Below, in pieces: positions 11,540 through 20,433 of a stretch of 64,000 nucleotides of DNA. Every line of letters begins with the position of its first letter. Positions within the stretch are counted from its first letter, which is position 1. The stretch is from contig CM074769.1 in NCBI GenBank assembly GCA_037355855.1, forward strand, positions 744,001-808,000. The letters are read 5' to 3'. The stretch comes from Pseudo-nitzschia pungens. Its lineage: Eukaryota > Bacillariophyta > Bacillariophyceae > Bacillariales > Bacillariaceae. The position numbers were made by a program, and so were the translations under genes. Below the pieces are notes generated by a model. The model saw nothing but the letters and a program-made list of their open reading frames with translations, did not search any database and was not told the DNA's origin.

Positions 11540-13000
11540 ATGAGAGCCGTAGTGGAGGGCCTAGTATCCGCGGGACTGTCCCGGGGAAGAGAGGCTATCG
11601 ATCGACGCCGACGGCAACGCCAACTTCAACTCCTCCGGCAGCCAACGCTTCCCTATGAGGAACCCACCATCACCGTCACGATGGCACCGGGTGCTCCGAT
11701 GCACGGGCCGGTGCCGTCGCTCGGCGATGGAAATCGCGACGAGAACGAGAACGCAATCACAACCGCAACCGCAACCGCATCCTCGCTCTGCGATCTGGCG
11801 AGATCCTCCGACTGGTCCGCTCTGCTGGACCGGTGCGAAACCCATCCGTCCGAAGCCTCGATGATCGATCCCTCCACCGGCGACACGGTTCTCCACTGCG
11901 CGGTGGCCAACAATCCCCCGGCCGCAGTGGTGACGAAACTCCTCGAAACGGAGCGAGAATCCGTCGCCATTGGCAACGATTCCGGGAGGTTGCCCCTGCA
12001 CGTGGCCTGCGGGCACCGGGCGTCCGGGCGGGTGATCTCTTCGCTGCTGGAGGCCGATCCGGAAACGGCCGTCCTGCGGGATGCCTCGGGCTTTTGTCCC
12101 CTCCACATTCTGTGCGACCGCGGGGGTCCCGTGGCGTCGCTGGAGGTGCTGCTGGGGTTCCTTTTGGAGACGGCGGTGGGGGCGTCGACCGTTGCGGTGG
12201 CGGACTGCGTGTTCGGGAGGACGCCGCTCCACATCTTGAACCAGCGCAAAAACCTGGGCGTCTTTGGTTCCCTGCTGGACTCGCTGCGGGACTGGAGACG
12301 GAGGGAACGCGATGCGGTGCTCTCGGGAAATTGGAACGAGTCGGACGAGGAGAAACTGACCGCGCGGACGAACGATGCCAAAGACACGGAGTTTTGGTGC
12401 AAGGCGCGGTTGCTGATACTGGCGGAATACGCGGCGTGCCGCCGGGGAGCCGTTTCCGGAACAATTCTTGAAGGGGCGCCGGTCGATTGGAACGAGCAGA
12501 GCATCGTTCGGGCCTGCCTGGGGATTGGGGATTGCCCGTCGTCGCTCCTTGAATACGCATTGCTGGTGTACAACGACGAATTGTCGGTCGCCAACGGCAA
12601 CGGGGATCTCGTCCTGCACGAGGCGTGCCGTCGCTGCCGCGCCCCCTTTCACGAAAAGGAACGGATCGTTGCCGAGGTCCTCTGGGCGGATCCCAAGGCC
12701 GCCAGGGTCCGCAACAACGACGGGAAGTTCCCGCTCGAGCTCTACCTCACGGGCGATGGTAGCGCTTCTGATGCCGGTGCAACTAATGATGCTTCTGCTG
12801 GTGCCCCGAAGCCTCCCAGGTGGTCGGAAACCCTGCGTTCCCTGCTATCGGCCAATCCCCTGGCGCTGGAGGCCCTTGACTTGGATACCCGCTTGTATCC
12901 GATGCTGCTCGCACGAATGGGGTGCGGGGCGGAGGCCCGAAGCGACGTCTTTGACCTGCTCCGGGGGAGTTCCGCCCTACTGGTTTCGGGCTACCGCTGA
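11540..13000 (+). CDS. Ankyrin-repeat-like protein
   Basis: Single exon, 486 residues; an internal ATG at 11681 (MAPGAPMHG) is an alternative start. From about residue 105 there are degenerate ankyrin-type units built on TVLHCAVANN, GRLPLHVACGH, GFCPLHILCDRG, GRTPLHILNQR and DLVLHEACRRC, each followed by a leucine-rich helix such as VISSLLEADPETAV. Diatom genomes encode many such proteins, which usually act as protein-protein scaffolds; the partner here is unknown. The 5' Arg/Gln-rich stretch (DRRRRQRQLQLLRQ) may be a basic leader or untranslated. The C-terminus ends in the same leucine-rich style without a catalytic domain. Confidence 0.8.
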   Translation: MRAVVEGLVSAGLSRGREAIDRRRRQRQLQLLRQPTLPYEEPTITVTMAPGAPMHGPVPSLGDGNRDENENAITTATATASSLCDLARSSDWSALLDRCETHPSEASMIDPSTGDTVLHCAVANNPPAAVVTKLLETERESVAIGNDSGRLPLHVACGHRASGRVISSLLEADPETAVLRDASGFCPLHILCDRGGPVASLEVLLGFLLETAVGASTVAVADCVFGRTPLHILNQRKNLGVFGSLLDSLRDWRRRERDAVLSGNWNESDEEKLTARTNDAKDTEFWCKARLLILAEYAACRRGAVSGTILEGAPVDWNEQSIVRACLGIGDCPSSLLEYALLVYNDELSVANGNGDLVLHEACRRCRAPFHEKERIVAEVLWADPKAARVRNNDGKFPLELYLTGDGSASDAGATNDASAGAPKPPRWSETLRSLLSANPLALEALDLDTRLYPMLLARMGCGAEARSDVFDLLRGSSALLVSGYR

Positions 13001-13135
13001 CGACGGACTGCACGCACGTTTCAACGCTGCAGAGCAGCAATTTGCTCCGATTTGGAGTTCGTTGAATACTACTAAGACACAGAATTCTGCCTTGGGTCCT
13101 GCTTTTTTCTATTGATTTGGATTGAATGTTGTATG

Positions 13136-13165
13136 GAAATGAAATGAAATGAAATGAAATGAAAT
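13136..13165. repeat. (GAAAT)6 microsatellite
   Basis: Six perfect 5-bp units lie between the convergent 3' ends of the ankyrin-like gene and the mL53 gene. Confidence 0.95.
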
Positions 13166-13174
13166 GCAATCACA

Positions 13175-14015
13175 TTAATCGTCCAGAGATTTCCCGCTCA
13201 ATTCGAATTCGTTGTCCAGATTGTCGAGCGACAAGTGGACGTCAAAGAATATTTCGTTCGCGGTGTAGTAACGGCTGTCGTATCGTTTCTGTGGGAACAG
13301 TTCGTGATTTCGAAACGCAACGCGAATGTGAAGATGAGTGAGTGAGTGAGTGACCAAACGATTGCCGTGCGTACGAAAGGCGCAATACGCAGACGGAGGG
13401 CAAAGGCCCCTCCGTGCGTGCCCGTTGCCAAACCGAACAACGCAGCGCAGCAGCTCACACACACACACACGCGCACGACACGAGACTTACCTCCGTGTCG
13501 TCGATGAATTTGAAGACCACCTCGGGCGGACTCGCGGATCCCAAAACGTGCGTGTTGATTTCGAGCTTGGGATTGGCCTTGCGATACCGGCTGGCCTGCA
13601 TCTGTCTCCAAAATTCTCGAGCCGACGTGGTGCGCTTGTCAAAGGCTGTGAGTTTCGTGTGAAGTGCAACGAAATGGTACGAAATGGCACGGGAGGAATG
13701 GAACGAAATGCGCGGGAAATGCAAATTGAGATGCAAACCAACAACCAAAGATGTCATCGCAGCGACAAAACGAAAAAGGAAGACGTGCGTGGCAAGACGC
13801 AAAACATGCATGGGTCAGAGGCTGTTTCGAGCAAGGCGTTCGCAAACCAAAGGTACGGGCACTGGCACTGTCGCAGATGCAGATGCAAGCAGGAATGCTT
13901 GCACGCATGGCCACCGCCATCCGCGTTCGTCCAACTCACGATTGAATTTTATGTCGACCGTTCGGACGTATCGAAACAGTCTCGAACTCGTTTCCTTCGT
14001 GAATTTGATCGGCAT
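13175..14015 (-). CDS. Mitochondrial large-subunit ribosomal protein mL53
   Basis: Three short exons on the minus strand, 14015-13940, 13645-13491 and 13288-13175, give 114 residues; no single open frame shows the gene. Introns have GTGAGT...CACAG (phase 1) and GTAAGT...CCACAG (phase 0) borders. The spliced product reads MPIKFTKETSSRLFRYVRTV, then DIKFNPFDKRTTSAREFW, then NPKLEINTHVLGSASPP, then VVFKFIDDTEKRYDS. The run V-x-I-x-F-x-PF-(D/E)-K-x(3)-SAR-x-F and the later PP-x-V-x-F-x-D match MRPL53 of the mitochondrial ribosome, whose animal form is about the same length. The short size and thioredoxin-like fold leave little else to compare, but the exact splice phases and motif order make the call firm. 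Confidence 0.82.
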
Positions 14016-14806
14016 GGCGTTCGTGCTGAAGCGATGATGATGATCGGTCGGGCTATTTGTTGTTTGTCGGTTGGTTTGTTTGTTTGTTTGTTTGTTGCGT
14101 GCAAACTGCAATGCAAATTGCTCGTTCCTCTGTTGGGATATGAAATAAGTATCGAGCGGGGCAACGGGATCCTATCCGTTCTGCTTGTAGTTGTTGGCTG
14201 CGTTTTGGCCGGTATTGGGTTTAACCCTGGCAATGAATAGCGGTTCGAAAGTAAGATTACGGAAGCAACGAGGCGGTGGTGTCGGAGTGGAGTATCACGC
14301 CATTGTTGTTGTATCGTTGCTACTGTGTTCGACTTTCATTCGAGATTGATTCGAGGTCAACGGCGTGAGATGGCGGATCGCCAGGCAAGTGATTGGGATG
14401 GGGGATGGGATGGTGAGAAAAAAACTCTCTCAAACATTTTTTTGAAGTCTCCCTTTTCCCCCATGAAAAACACCTGTGTCAGAGGCCGAGCTCCGATCTT
14501 GCGCCGCTCGCGTCGCGTCAAACCGAGCGCGAGCGAAGGACAAACTTCTCGTTTGGCTGGTAACTCGTACTTCGTATGTTCTAATTAAAAAAGACTTAAC
14601 TTACTTCTATCATCTCTCTAGTCGTGCATCTTCGACAATGCACACTGATTTGCACAAAAACCTAGATGATGTTTCGTGATCCGTGCCTGCTCCCTGCTGC
14701 TCCTTGTTCCCATAATCTTCAAAATCTAAGAGACAATCTCCTTCCGAAGCATTCTTAGTATTACGCATTCCAATACTACAACTACACTAGGACTACACTA
14801 CCCAGC
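14016..14806. other. Intergenic between divergent mL53 and SET genes
   Basis: No gene is recognised. It holds a (GTTT)n tract near 14071-14096 and a GTAAGATTACGG element near 14251-14262 upstream of mL53. Confidence 0.5.
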
Positions 14807-15430
14807 ATGACACATGACTTTGCGACCTGCCCGGCCTACCTCGTTCCCGTGGAGATCCGAGAAACCCCGCAGTACGGAAAGGGTCACAGGGGCGTCTTTG
14901 CGGCGGAACCCATTGCCAAGGGGACCAAGCTGTGGGTGTGGACGGATCGAGTGACGTCCATCCACCGCGACGACCTGGAGGGCTACATTGCCGATAATTT
15001 TGGAAGCGACCTCGAGGCCACCAGGATCTTTTTGCGGCAGGGCTTTGTCCTGCCCCAGTCGTCTTCCTCCGAGACATTGTCGCTGCCCCAGGAACATCAA
15101 CCACAAAACACCCGAGACAGCGGCAACAGCAAAAGTAGCAACAGTAGCAACAGTAGCAACAACAATGACAACTCTAGCAACCGCGACGACGACTTTTTCC
15201 ACTCCAACCCCACCGACTCGGGGCGGCTGACGAACCATTCGCCCGATGCCAACACGGGTCCCGACGGAGCGCTCCGGGACATTCTTCCGGGGGAAGAACT
15301 AACGATCGACTATTCCTTTCACGGAAACCCGGAGTGGTACCGAAGGATCTGCGCCAAATACGGTGTCGCCACCGAGGCCGAGATCGCGGCGTTGTGCCGA
15401 TCGCAGACGCCCCTCGATCGAGACGGATAG
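14807..15430 (+). CDS. SET-domain protein (putative lysine methyltransferase)
   Basis: Single exon, 207 residues, with a compact SET domain. The N-terminal SET motif is YGKGHRGVFAAEPIAKGTKL (about 23-42), and the catalytic half has NHSPDANT and GEELTIDYSFHGNPEWY. The two halves are joined by a Ser/Asn/Asp-rich linker (about 85-140) of low complexity, where a typical SET domain has its insert region. NHSxxxNT and the ELTIDY tyrosine are the S-adenosylmethionine-binding and catalytic elements of the family. Small SET proteins of this kind may act on histones or other proteins; the substrate is unknown. No post-SET cysteine cluster is visible. Confidence 0.85.
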   Translation: MTHDFATCPAYLVPVEIRETPQYGKGHRGVFAAEPIAKGTKLWVWTDRVTSIHRDDLEGYIADNFGSDLEATRIFLRQGFVLPQSSSSETLSLPQEHQPQNTRDSGNSKSSNSSNSSNNNDNSSNRDDDFFHSNPTDSGRLTNHSPDANTGPDGALRDILPGEELTIDYSFHGNPEWYRRICAKYGVATEAEIAALCRSQTPLDRDG

Positions 15431-15707
15431 TAGTGTTGCTGTGTGCGGAACCGGAACCGAATCGAGGGTTGGAATCGCTCACCTTGTCGCGTCGCATTGC
15501 AGTTCCTACAGCGGTTGCGAACGGTCGACTCGACTCGACTCGACTCATTCCAACACGGGAATCGAATGTCGTTTGACGATTCCGTTTCGAACTCGAAAGC
15601 CACGCAATCAAAGAATCGTCACAACGGCTCGTTTCCGTGTACACGTACGTGTAGTTAGGATTAGTAGCAATATTCTTTAGTAAATAATAACACACCGTGA
15701 AACAATA

Positions 15708-16823
15708 TTACACCGCAAAGTTCTCCCGGATCCATTCGTTCAGCGCGTCGGCACCGTTCTTCCAGTTCCGTCCGAGCATGATGTCGTGCGGGGAATCGAC
15801 GTAGCGGACCGCTTCGACGCCGTAATACGCCGCGGTCTCCGCATTGGCCACGTCGTCGACGATGAAATCGCCCGCGGCACCCACCACCAGGCACGGCGGC
15901 AGGTCGTCGTCGTCGTTGCAAAAGGGCGCCCTCCCGTCGGCGTCCGCGGTCTTGGACGGGACGCACTTGTTGAGATCGGAAACGTCCAGAATGGCGCGGG
16001 TGTCCCGCTCGAAATAGCCCTGGTACCGTGCCAGGTCGGCGTCGGAGACGCCCCAATCCTCGATCGTGCCGTCCTCCAGGACCTTTGTGGGACCCCCAAA
16101 GAAGCACTCGCGGCAAATGTCGTCGTCGGTGATGACCTTCTTGAGGACGAACCCCACCGTGATCTTGTAGGTGTCCAGGAGGGACCGGCGCAGGTACCGC
16201 ATCGTCGTCTTGCTGTTGCCGCTGGGGGGCACCGAGCACAGGGAGACAATGCCCGCAAAGACATCGCCGGGTGTTTTGCGTTCGCTTTCGGCGCCCTTTC
16301 TGTAGAGCTCGTCCAGAAACTTCATGACCACGACCCCTCCCATGGAGTGGGAGACCACGATCGGGCGGACGTTCTCGTTGCTTCCCAGCAGGGACGGCAG
16401 ACACTCGAGGAGGGCCTCCAGATCGGAACAATGGTCTTCCACTACCTTTACCTTTGTGACACCCTCCCCCGCGGGGGTTCCCCCGGTCCCCCTCCAGCTA
16501 AAGGCCACGCAGGGGTGGCCTTGCTCCGCAAAAAACGGCATGTACCGCTCCTGCCAGCACCAGGCCCCGTGAAAGGAGCCGTGCAAAAAGAGAATGGGAG
16601 GTTTGGGTTTCTTGGATTTCGAGAGGGCCCCCGGGGGAAAGGCCGTGATCACCTGGGCCGGGACGCCATTGGGAAGAACGATTTGTTGGTCGTTGATGGT
16701 GACCGGTCCGTTGCTAGGGGGCTGAAAGGGATTCGGAATCGTCCATGCCGTCGCGGGAGGAGGAACGCAGAGGGCAAACAGCGTCAGGAACAGGAGCAAC
16801 GCTGTGCAACGGAGATACGCCAT
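15708..16823 (-). CDS. Alpha/beta hydrolase with signal peptide, likely plastid or secreted
   Basis: Single exon, 371 residues. A signal peptide of about 26 residues ends PPATA|WTIPNPF; W at +1 is tolerated in diatom plastid presequences, so plastid import is possible but secretion is not excluded. The fold is an alpha/beta hydrolase: oxyanion-hole HGSFHGAWCW (81-90), nucleophile elbow VSHSMGG with Ser160, acid AAGDFIVDD with Asp319, and SPHDIM with His346. All three catalytic residues are present, so the enzyme should be active as an esterase, lipase or related hydrolase. The HG-x-FHG-x-W start resembles the methylesterase/lyase branch, but the substrate cannot be named. It is convergent with the SET gene. 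Confidence 0.86.
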   Translation of the reverse strand: MAYLRCTALLLFLTLFALCVPPPATAWTIPNPFQPPSNGPVTINDQQIVLPNGVPAQVITAFPPGALSKSKKPKPPILFLHGSFHGAWCWQERYMPFFAEQGHPCVAFSWRGTGGTPAGEGVTKVKVVEDHCSDLEALLECLPSLLGSNENVRPIVVSHSMGGVVVMKFLDELYRKGAESERKTPGDVFAGIVSLCSVPPSGNSKTTMRYLRRSLLDTYKITVGFVLKKVITDDDICRECFFGGPTKVLEDGTIEDWGVSDADLARYQGYFERDTRAILDVSDLNKCVPSKTADADGRAPFCNDDDDLPPCLVVGAAGDFIVDDVANAETAAYYGVEAVRYVDSPHDIMLGRNWKNGADALNEWIRENFAV

Positions 16824-17147
16824 GGGAACGGGAATGGAAAAGGAGTGTCGTGGATTGCAAAGGATGCAACGTACAATGTATCGTATGAAGTAATGTCATC
16901 CCAAATAATAAAGGACGAGTGTCATGGTGGATTTGTTAGGTAATTGCATAATTTGATTGATTGCCAGTAATCTTACGGTACGGTACCGGTATGCATGATT
17001 GAAGATCGTGAATCGGCTTGGATTCATTCTCCACACGTTTAACGTTCATCATCATCTCGCAAGAGTGAATGAATGAGTCGATGTTGATGTTCAATGTGAT
17101 GTGAAGAATGATAAAAATCTCGCGGACCTAACCACCGAGGCAAAACA
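16824..17147. other. Intergenic 5' flank of the hydrolase
   Basis: Contains an AGTAATCTTACGG element at about 16967-16979 next to GGTACGGTACCGGTA; nothing coding is seen. Confidence 0.5.
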
Positions 17148-17219
17148 TTCCGTCACGGGGAATCGAACCCCGGTCACCCGCGTGACAGGCGGGGATACTA
17201 GCCACTATACTATGACGGA
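17148..17219 (-). tRNA. tRNA-Asp (GTC anticodon)
   Basis: The minus-strand sequence folds as a tRNA: 7-bp acceptor stem TCCGTCA/TGACGGA, D-arm TAGTGGCTAGTA, anticodon stem-loop CCGCCTGTCACGCGG with anticodon GTC, and T-arm CCGGGGTTCGATTCCCCG. It closely follows the eukaryotic tRNA-Asp consensus. No intron and no encoded CCA. The discriminator base reads A, although G is more usual for Asp. Confidence 0.96.
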
Positions 17220-17792
17220 TCAGTCTCGGTATGAGTTGCTTGTTCGGTGAGACCGTAATACAGTTCATAAAGTTATAAAATGATGGCACAAAAGTATGCG
17301 ATCTGAAATAGCATCGCTAAGGAAAGGCGTTTGGAACGCAAGTTTGACAGCATTTTCTTGTAGGATTGATGCGTCCGCGATTCTCCGCGATACAGGAGTT
17401 GTGGTGACGAGGAACCAAAAGATAGGGCACGAGTACGTTACTTTGCGGTTGCACATACTGATTCCATCTGCATGAATCCAACTCATCGAGAACTCCCGTT
17501 TGGACTCTTCCTCATTCATATCATCGTCTCGAATCAAAAGTGCTTAATACCGAGGATTCTGGCTGTTCCGTTTCCTTGTTGGTTCGACAATCGAAAGAGA
17601 TTCCATGATCCAGGAAACGAATTTTGAATCGAATTAGATTTCATTTATTCTTTCGTAGAGGTACCAACTTTCTCGACTCGCTTCCAACTGCGTCCACCTA
17701 CTTTCGGCTTGATTGGCCGCTTCTGATCACTCCAAAAGCATAGACACGCTTGGACACGCAACGCTGTGCATTCTAGTGCATTCATAGTCGGA
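17220..17792. other. Intergenic between tRNA-Asp and RNF10
   Basis: No convincing gene. This is the 5' flank of the RNF10 gene. Confidence 0.5.
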
Positions 17793-20198
17793 ATGGGTCG
17801 GCGTCAACAGCAACAAGGAACAGGCGGCGGCGGTGGTCATCAGTATCACGCAAACGAACTTTTGAACTTTCACTTTTCCACCCCGGCCAACACCCACCGA
17901 GAGAATTCTTTTTCCAACAGAAGCAGTGGGGATTACAATTCGCGAAACCGCCGTGGGAATAACAACAACAACAACCACCACCATCATGGAAGAAACAACC
18001 GCAACAAAAACAATCCCCGCCGGAGTGCCCAACACCGATCCTCCGTCCGCCAGACGGCAAACTCTAGCATGTTCCACCTGCACTCATCCGCCGAGCACAC
18101 CTTTTTGCTGACGCGGCGGTCCCCCTCGAAGGTCCACCAGAACGAGTACTCCTTTTCCGGATCCGACAACAGCGTCAGCTGGGAGTCCGTCCGGATGGTC
18201 CAGCAAAGGGTTCCCCTCTCCGACAGCAACGACGACGTCGCCGCCTGTCCCATTTGCCTCTGCGACTTTGTGGCGGCCCGCATCACCAAGTGCGGCCACT
18301 CCTTTTGCCTGCCCTGCATCCTCAGGCACGTCCGGACCTACGCGGCCAGCAATCCCTACCACCCCGTCAGGTGTCCCTGCTGCGGGGTTCCCCTGGCGGT
18401 GGAGGACATGCGGCCCGTTGTCTTCGAGGCCGTCCGCCCGGTGGTTCCCCAACAGAGCCTCCGGCTGCGCAAGCTCCACCGGCAAAAGTCCTCGTCGTCG
18501 CCCTTTTTGCCGGTTCCGACCGCCAAGATGCACTCGAATCCGCATTTTGCGCCCACCGTCGGGATCGATGCCGACGCCAGGTACTCGCGGTTCAATTACC
18601 TGGATCCGGACGCCTACCATTCAACGCTGTTGGCCAACCAGGGCGAACTCGAGCGCGAAGCCCGGGAAACGGTGGGAACGGGCCCGGGGGACGTTTCGAC
18701 GGAAAAGCGATACCTGAGTCTGGCGATGGGAATGGTGCTGGCGGAACAGCAAAAGGCCGCGGAGGAATCGGAGGAGGAAACCGCGCTCGTGGCTCGCTTT
18801 GCTTCCTCCAACAGTGGAATGTACCAGGCGCAGTCGCCTGCTCTGGTGTTCGTCGAACCGCAACAGCAACAGCAACAACAACTACTACTACAACAAGCCC
18901 ACGACGTTGCCGATGGCTCGCTCGGTCTCGACAACCTGTCGCTGCACGAAACCGACGAGAGTGGTTTGGGTTCTTTGCAAAACGATGGCGCTGGCGTTGG
19001 CGCGTGCGAAACCACGGATTCGTCGTTTATGATTCCCGGACAGCGGTATCGCGGAGATTCGATTTGTTCCTTTAAATCGGTCGATACAGCGTCGACTCCC
19101 TGCTCCCACCAACAACACCAAGAAGAAAACGGCGGAGACGATGTCCCGGGCAGCCAAAAGAGGTCCGCCCGAAAAAAGCAGCAGCAGCAGCAGCAGCCCC
19201 GCCGGAAACTCCGGGGCGGCAGCATGTACCTGGATACAGAGAACGCGGTTCATCTCTACCAGGCGGAGGATGGACAGCTGGTCTTTTTGAATGGTTTCAA
19301 CATGACGTGTCTCCTGTCCGATTTTTCAAAGGGTCCGCCTTCCACCGAGTCGCCGTCTTCGTCGCCGTTGCAAGATGCCAGCCACCCACCACCGCTTCCC
19401 GATTTTATCGAGGGACGCGTTCTCGAAAAGGAAAGCGTCCACCTGACGGCCGAGACCCGAAAACGCATGCCGTTTCTGAACCACATTCCCCTGTGCACGG
19501 ACATTGTCTTTGTCGAGCTGGACCTGAACCACATCCTGTCGGAGGCCACCCGGCGCAAATTCAAGAACGAGATCGACAAGCGCCGGAAAAAACGACACTC
19601 CAGGGTCCAGGCCGAGAGACGAGCCGATCGGCAGGCGCGGAGGGAAGACCGGGAACGGATCAACGAGCGCAAGGCGCGGCTGCAGGTGGTGGACCCCGAC
19701 GACGAGTTTTTCCACGCTGCGGTCGTGCCGCCGGAAGCTCCCGGGGCATCATCGACCGCCACCGGCAACAGCAACGCTGCGGATTCGGCCGGCTTTGGTC
19801 CGCTTCCGGGGGGAAGCGAGGCGGAGGGTATCCGGGACTCGGGGCAGCCCCGGCCGTCCGTATCGTCGTCGTCCTTTAGTTTTTCGCAGGCCGCCATGAG
19901 GGGCAATGCCTCGGCGTTGTCGGCCGCCGAAGCCTTTCCCGAACTCTCCTCCTCCCGGGCCTTTCCGGCGCTGGGATCTTCCGTGGCGGCGGCGGCGGCG
20001 ACAGCAGCGCCCCCCGCATCGCAGGGCCGACCGGCGACCGCTACCTGGGGATCGGGATCCTCCGCCAAGTCGAAGGCGGCCTCGGGAAACGAACCCCCGA
20101 TCGGTTCGAGTCCTCCCGCCGGGGGCGGCAAAAAAAAGAAAAAGAAGGCCCAAAAGCTGGTCTTGTATTCGACCGGGGGATCCCGCGGATACTATTAA
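17793..20198 (+). CDS. RNF10: RNF10-type RING E3 ubiquitin ligase
   Basis: Single exon, 801 residues from the ATG at 17793. A conserved N-terminal NELLNFHF motif is followed by an Asn/His-rich stretch and a run ending SVSWESVRMV. The RING finger (about 152-197) reads CPICLCDF...CGHSFCLPC...RCPCC. After a long variable region come the RNF10 signature YQAEDGQLVFLNGFNMTCLL and a KRMPFLNHIPLCTDIVFVEL block, then a highly charged helix (KRRKKRHSRVQAERRADRQ) as in animal RNF10. In animals RNF10 ubiquitylates 40S subunit proteins during translation stress; the same role is inferred here. The tail holds AFPELSSS and AFPALGSS motifs and a lysine block. Poly-Gln runs are present at about 365 and 480. 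Confidence 0.9.
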   Translation: MGRRQQQQGTGGGGGHQYHANELLNFHFSTPANTHRENSFSNRSSGDYNSRNRRGNNNNNNHHHHGRNNRNKNNPRRSAQHRSSVRQTANSSMFHLHSSAEHTFLLTRRSPSKVHQNEYSFSGSDNSVSWESVRMVQQRVPLSDSNDDVAACPICLCDFVAARITKCGHSFCLPCILRHVRTYAASNPYHPVRCPCCGVPLAVEDMRPVVFEAVRPVVPQQSLRLRKLHRQKSSSSPFLPVPTAKMHSNPHFAPTVGIDADARYSRFNYLDPDAYHSTLLANQGELEREARETVGTGPGDVSTEKRYLSLAMGMVLAEQQKAAEESEEETALVARFASSNSGMYQAQSPALVFVEPQQQQQQQLLLQQAHDVADGSLGLDNLSLHETDESGLGSLQNDGAGVGACETTDSSFMIPGQRYRGDSICSFKSVDTASTPCSHQQHQEENGGDDVPGSQKRSARKKQQQQQQPRRKLRGGSMYLDTENAVHLYQAEDGQLVFLNGFNMTCLLSDFSKGPPSTESPSSSPLQDASHPPPLPDFIEGRVLEKESVHLTAETRKRMPFLNHIPLCTDIVFVELDLNHILSEATRRKFKNEIDKRRKKRHSRVQAERRADRQARREDRERINERKARLQVVDPDDEFFHAAVVPPEAPGASSTATGNSNAADSAGFGPLPGGSEAEGIRDSGQPRPSVSSSSFSFSQAAMRGNASALSAAEAFPELSSSRAFPALGSSVAAAAATAAPPASQGRPATATWGSGSSAKSKAASGNEPPIGSSPPAGGGKKKKKKAQKLVLYSTGGSRGYY

Positions 20199-20433
20199 TA
20201 GCCGAGACGAAAACACATTGCGGAATCAATCAATCAATCAATCGATCCACGCAACTACTTCGTATAAGTTAACGAACCAACGCTACAACCGAGCTAAAAC
20301 CGATTTTTTTTTAATTTTCAAACCGAGTTGCACTTCCGTTCATTCGTTTGGAAGGTTCCGTTGCGAAAAACTAGGTGTGCGTTCAATGAATACGTGTAGT
20401 AAAAAAATAGATTAACCATTAATTAATTATGCT

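Noticed and set aside
11561..12652. 363-codon minus-strand frame opposite the ankyrin-like gene
   Set aside because: No recognisable domain; explained by GC-rich codon use on the sense strand.
13350..14240. 296-codon plus-strand frame
   Set aside because: It covers the mL53 exons and introns in antisense and has no domain; splice signals and homology support the minus strand.
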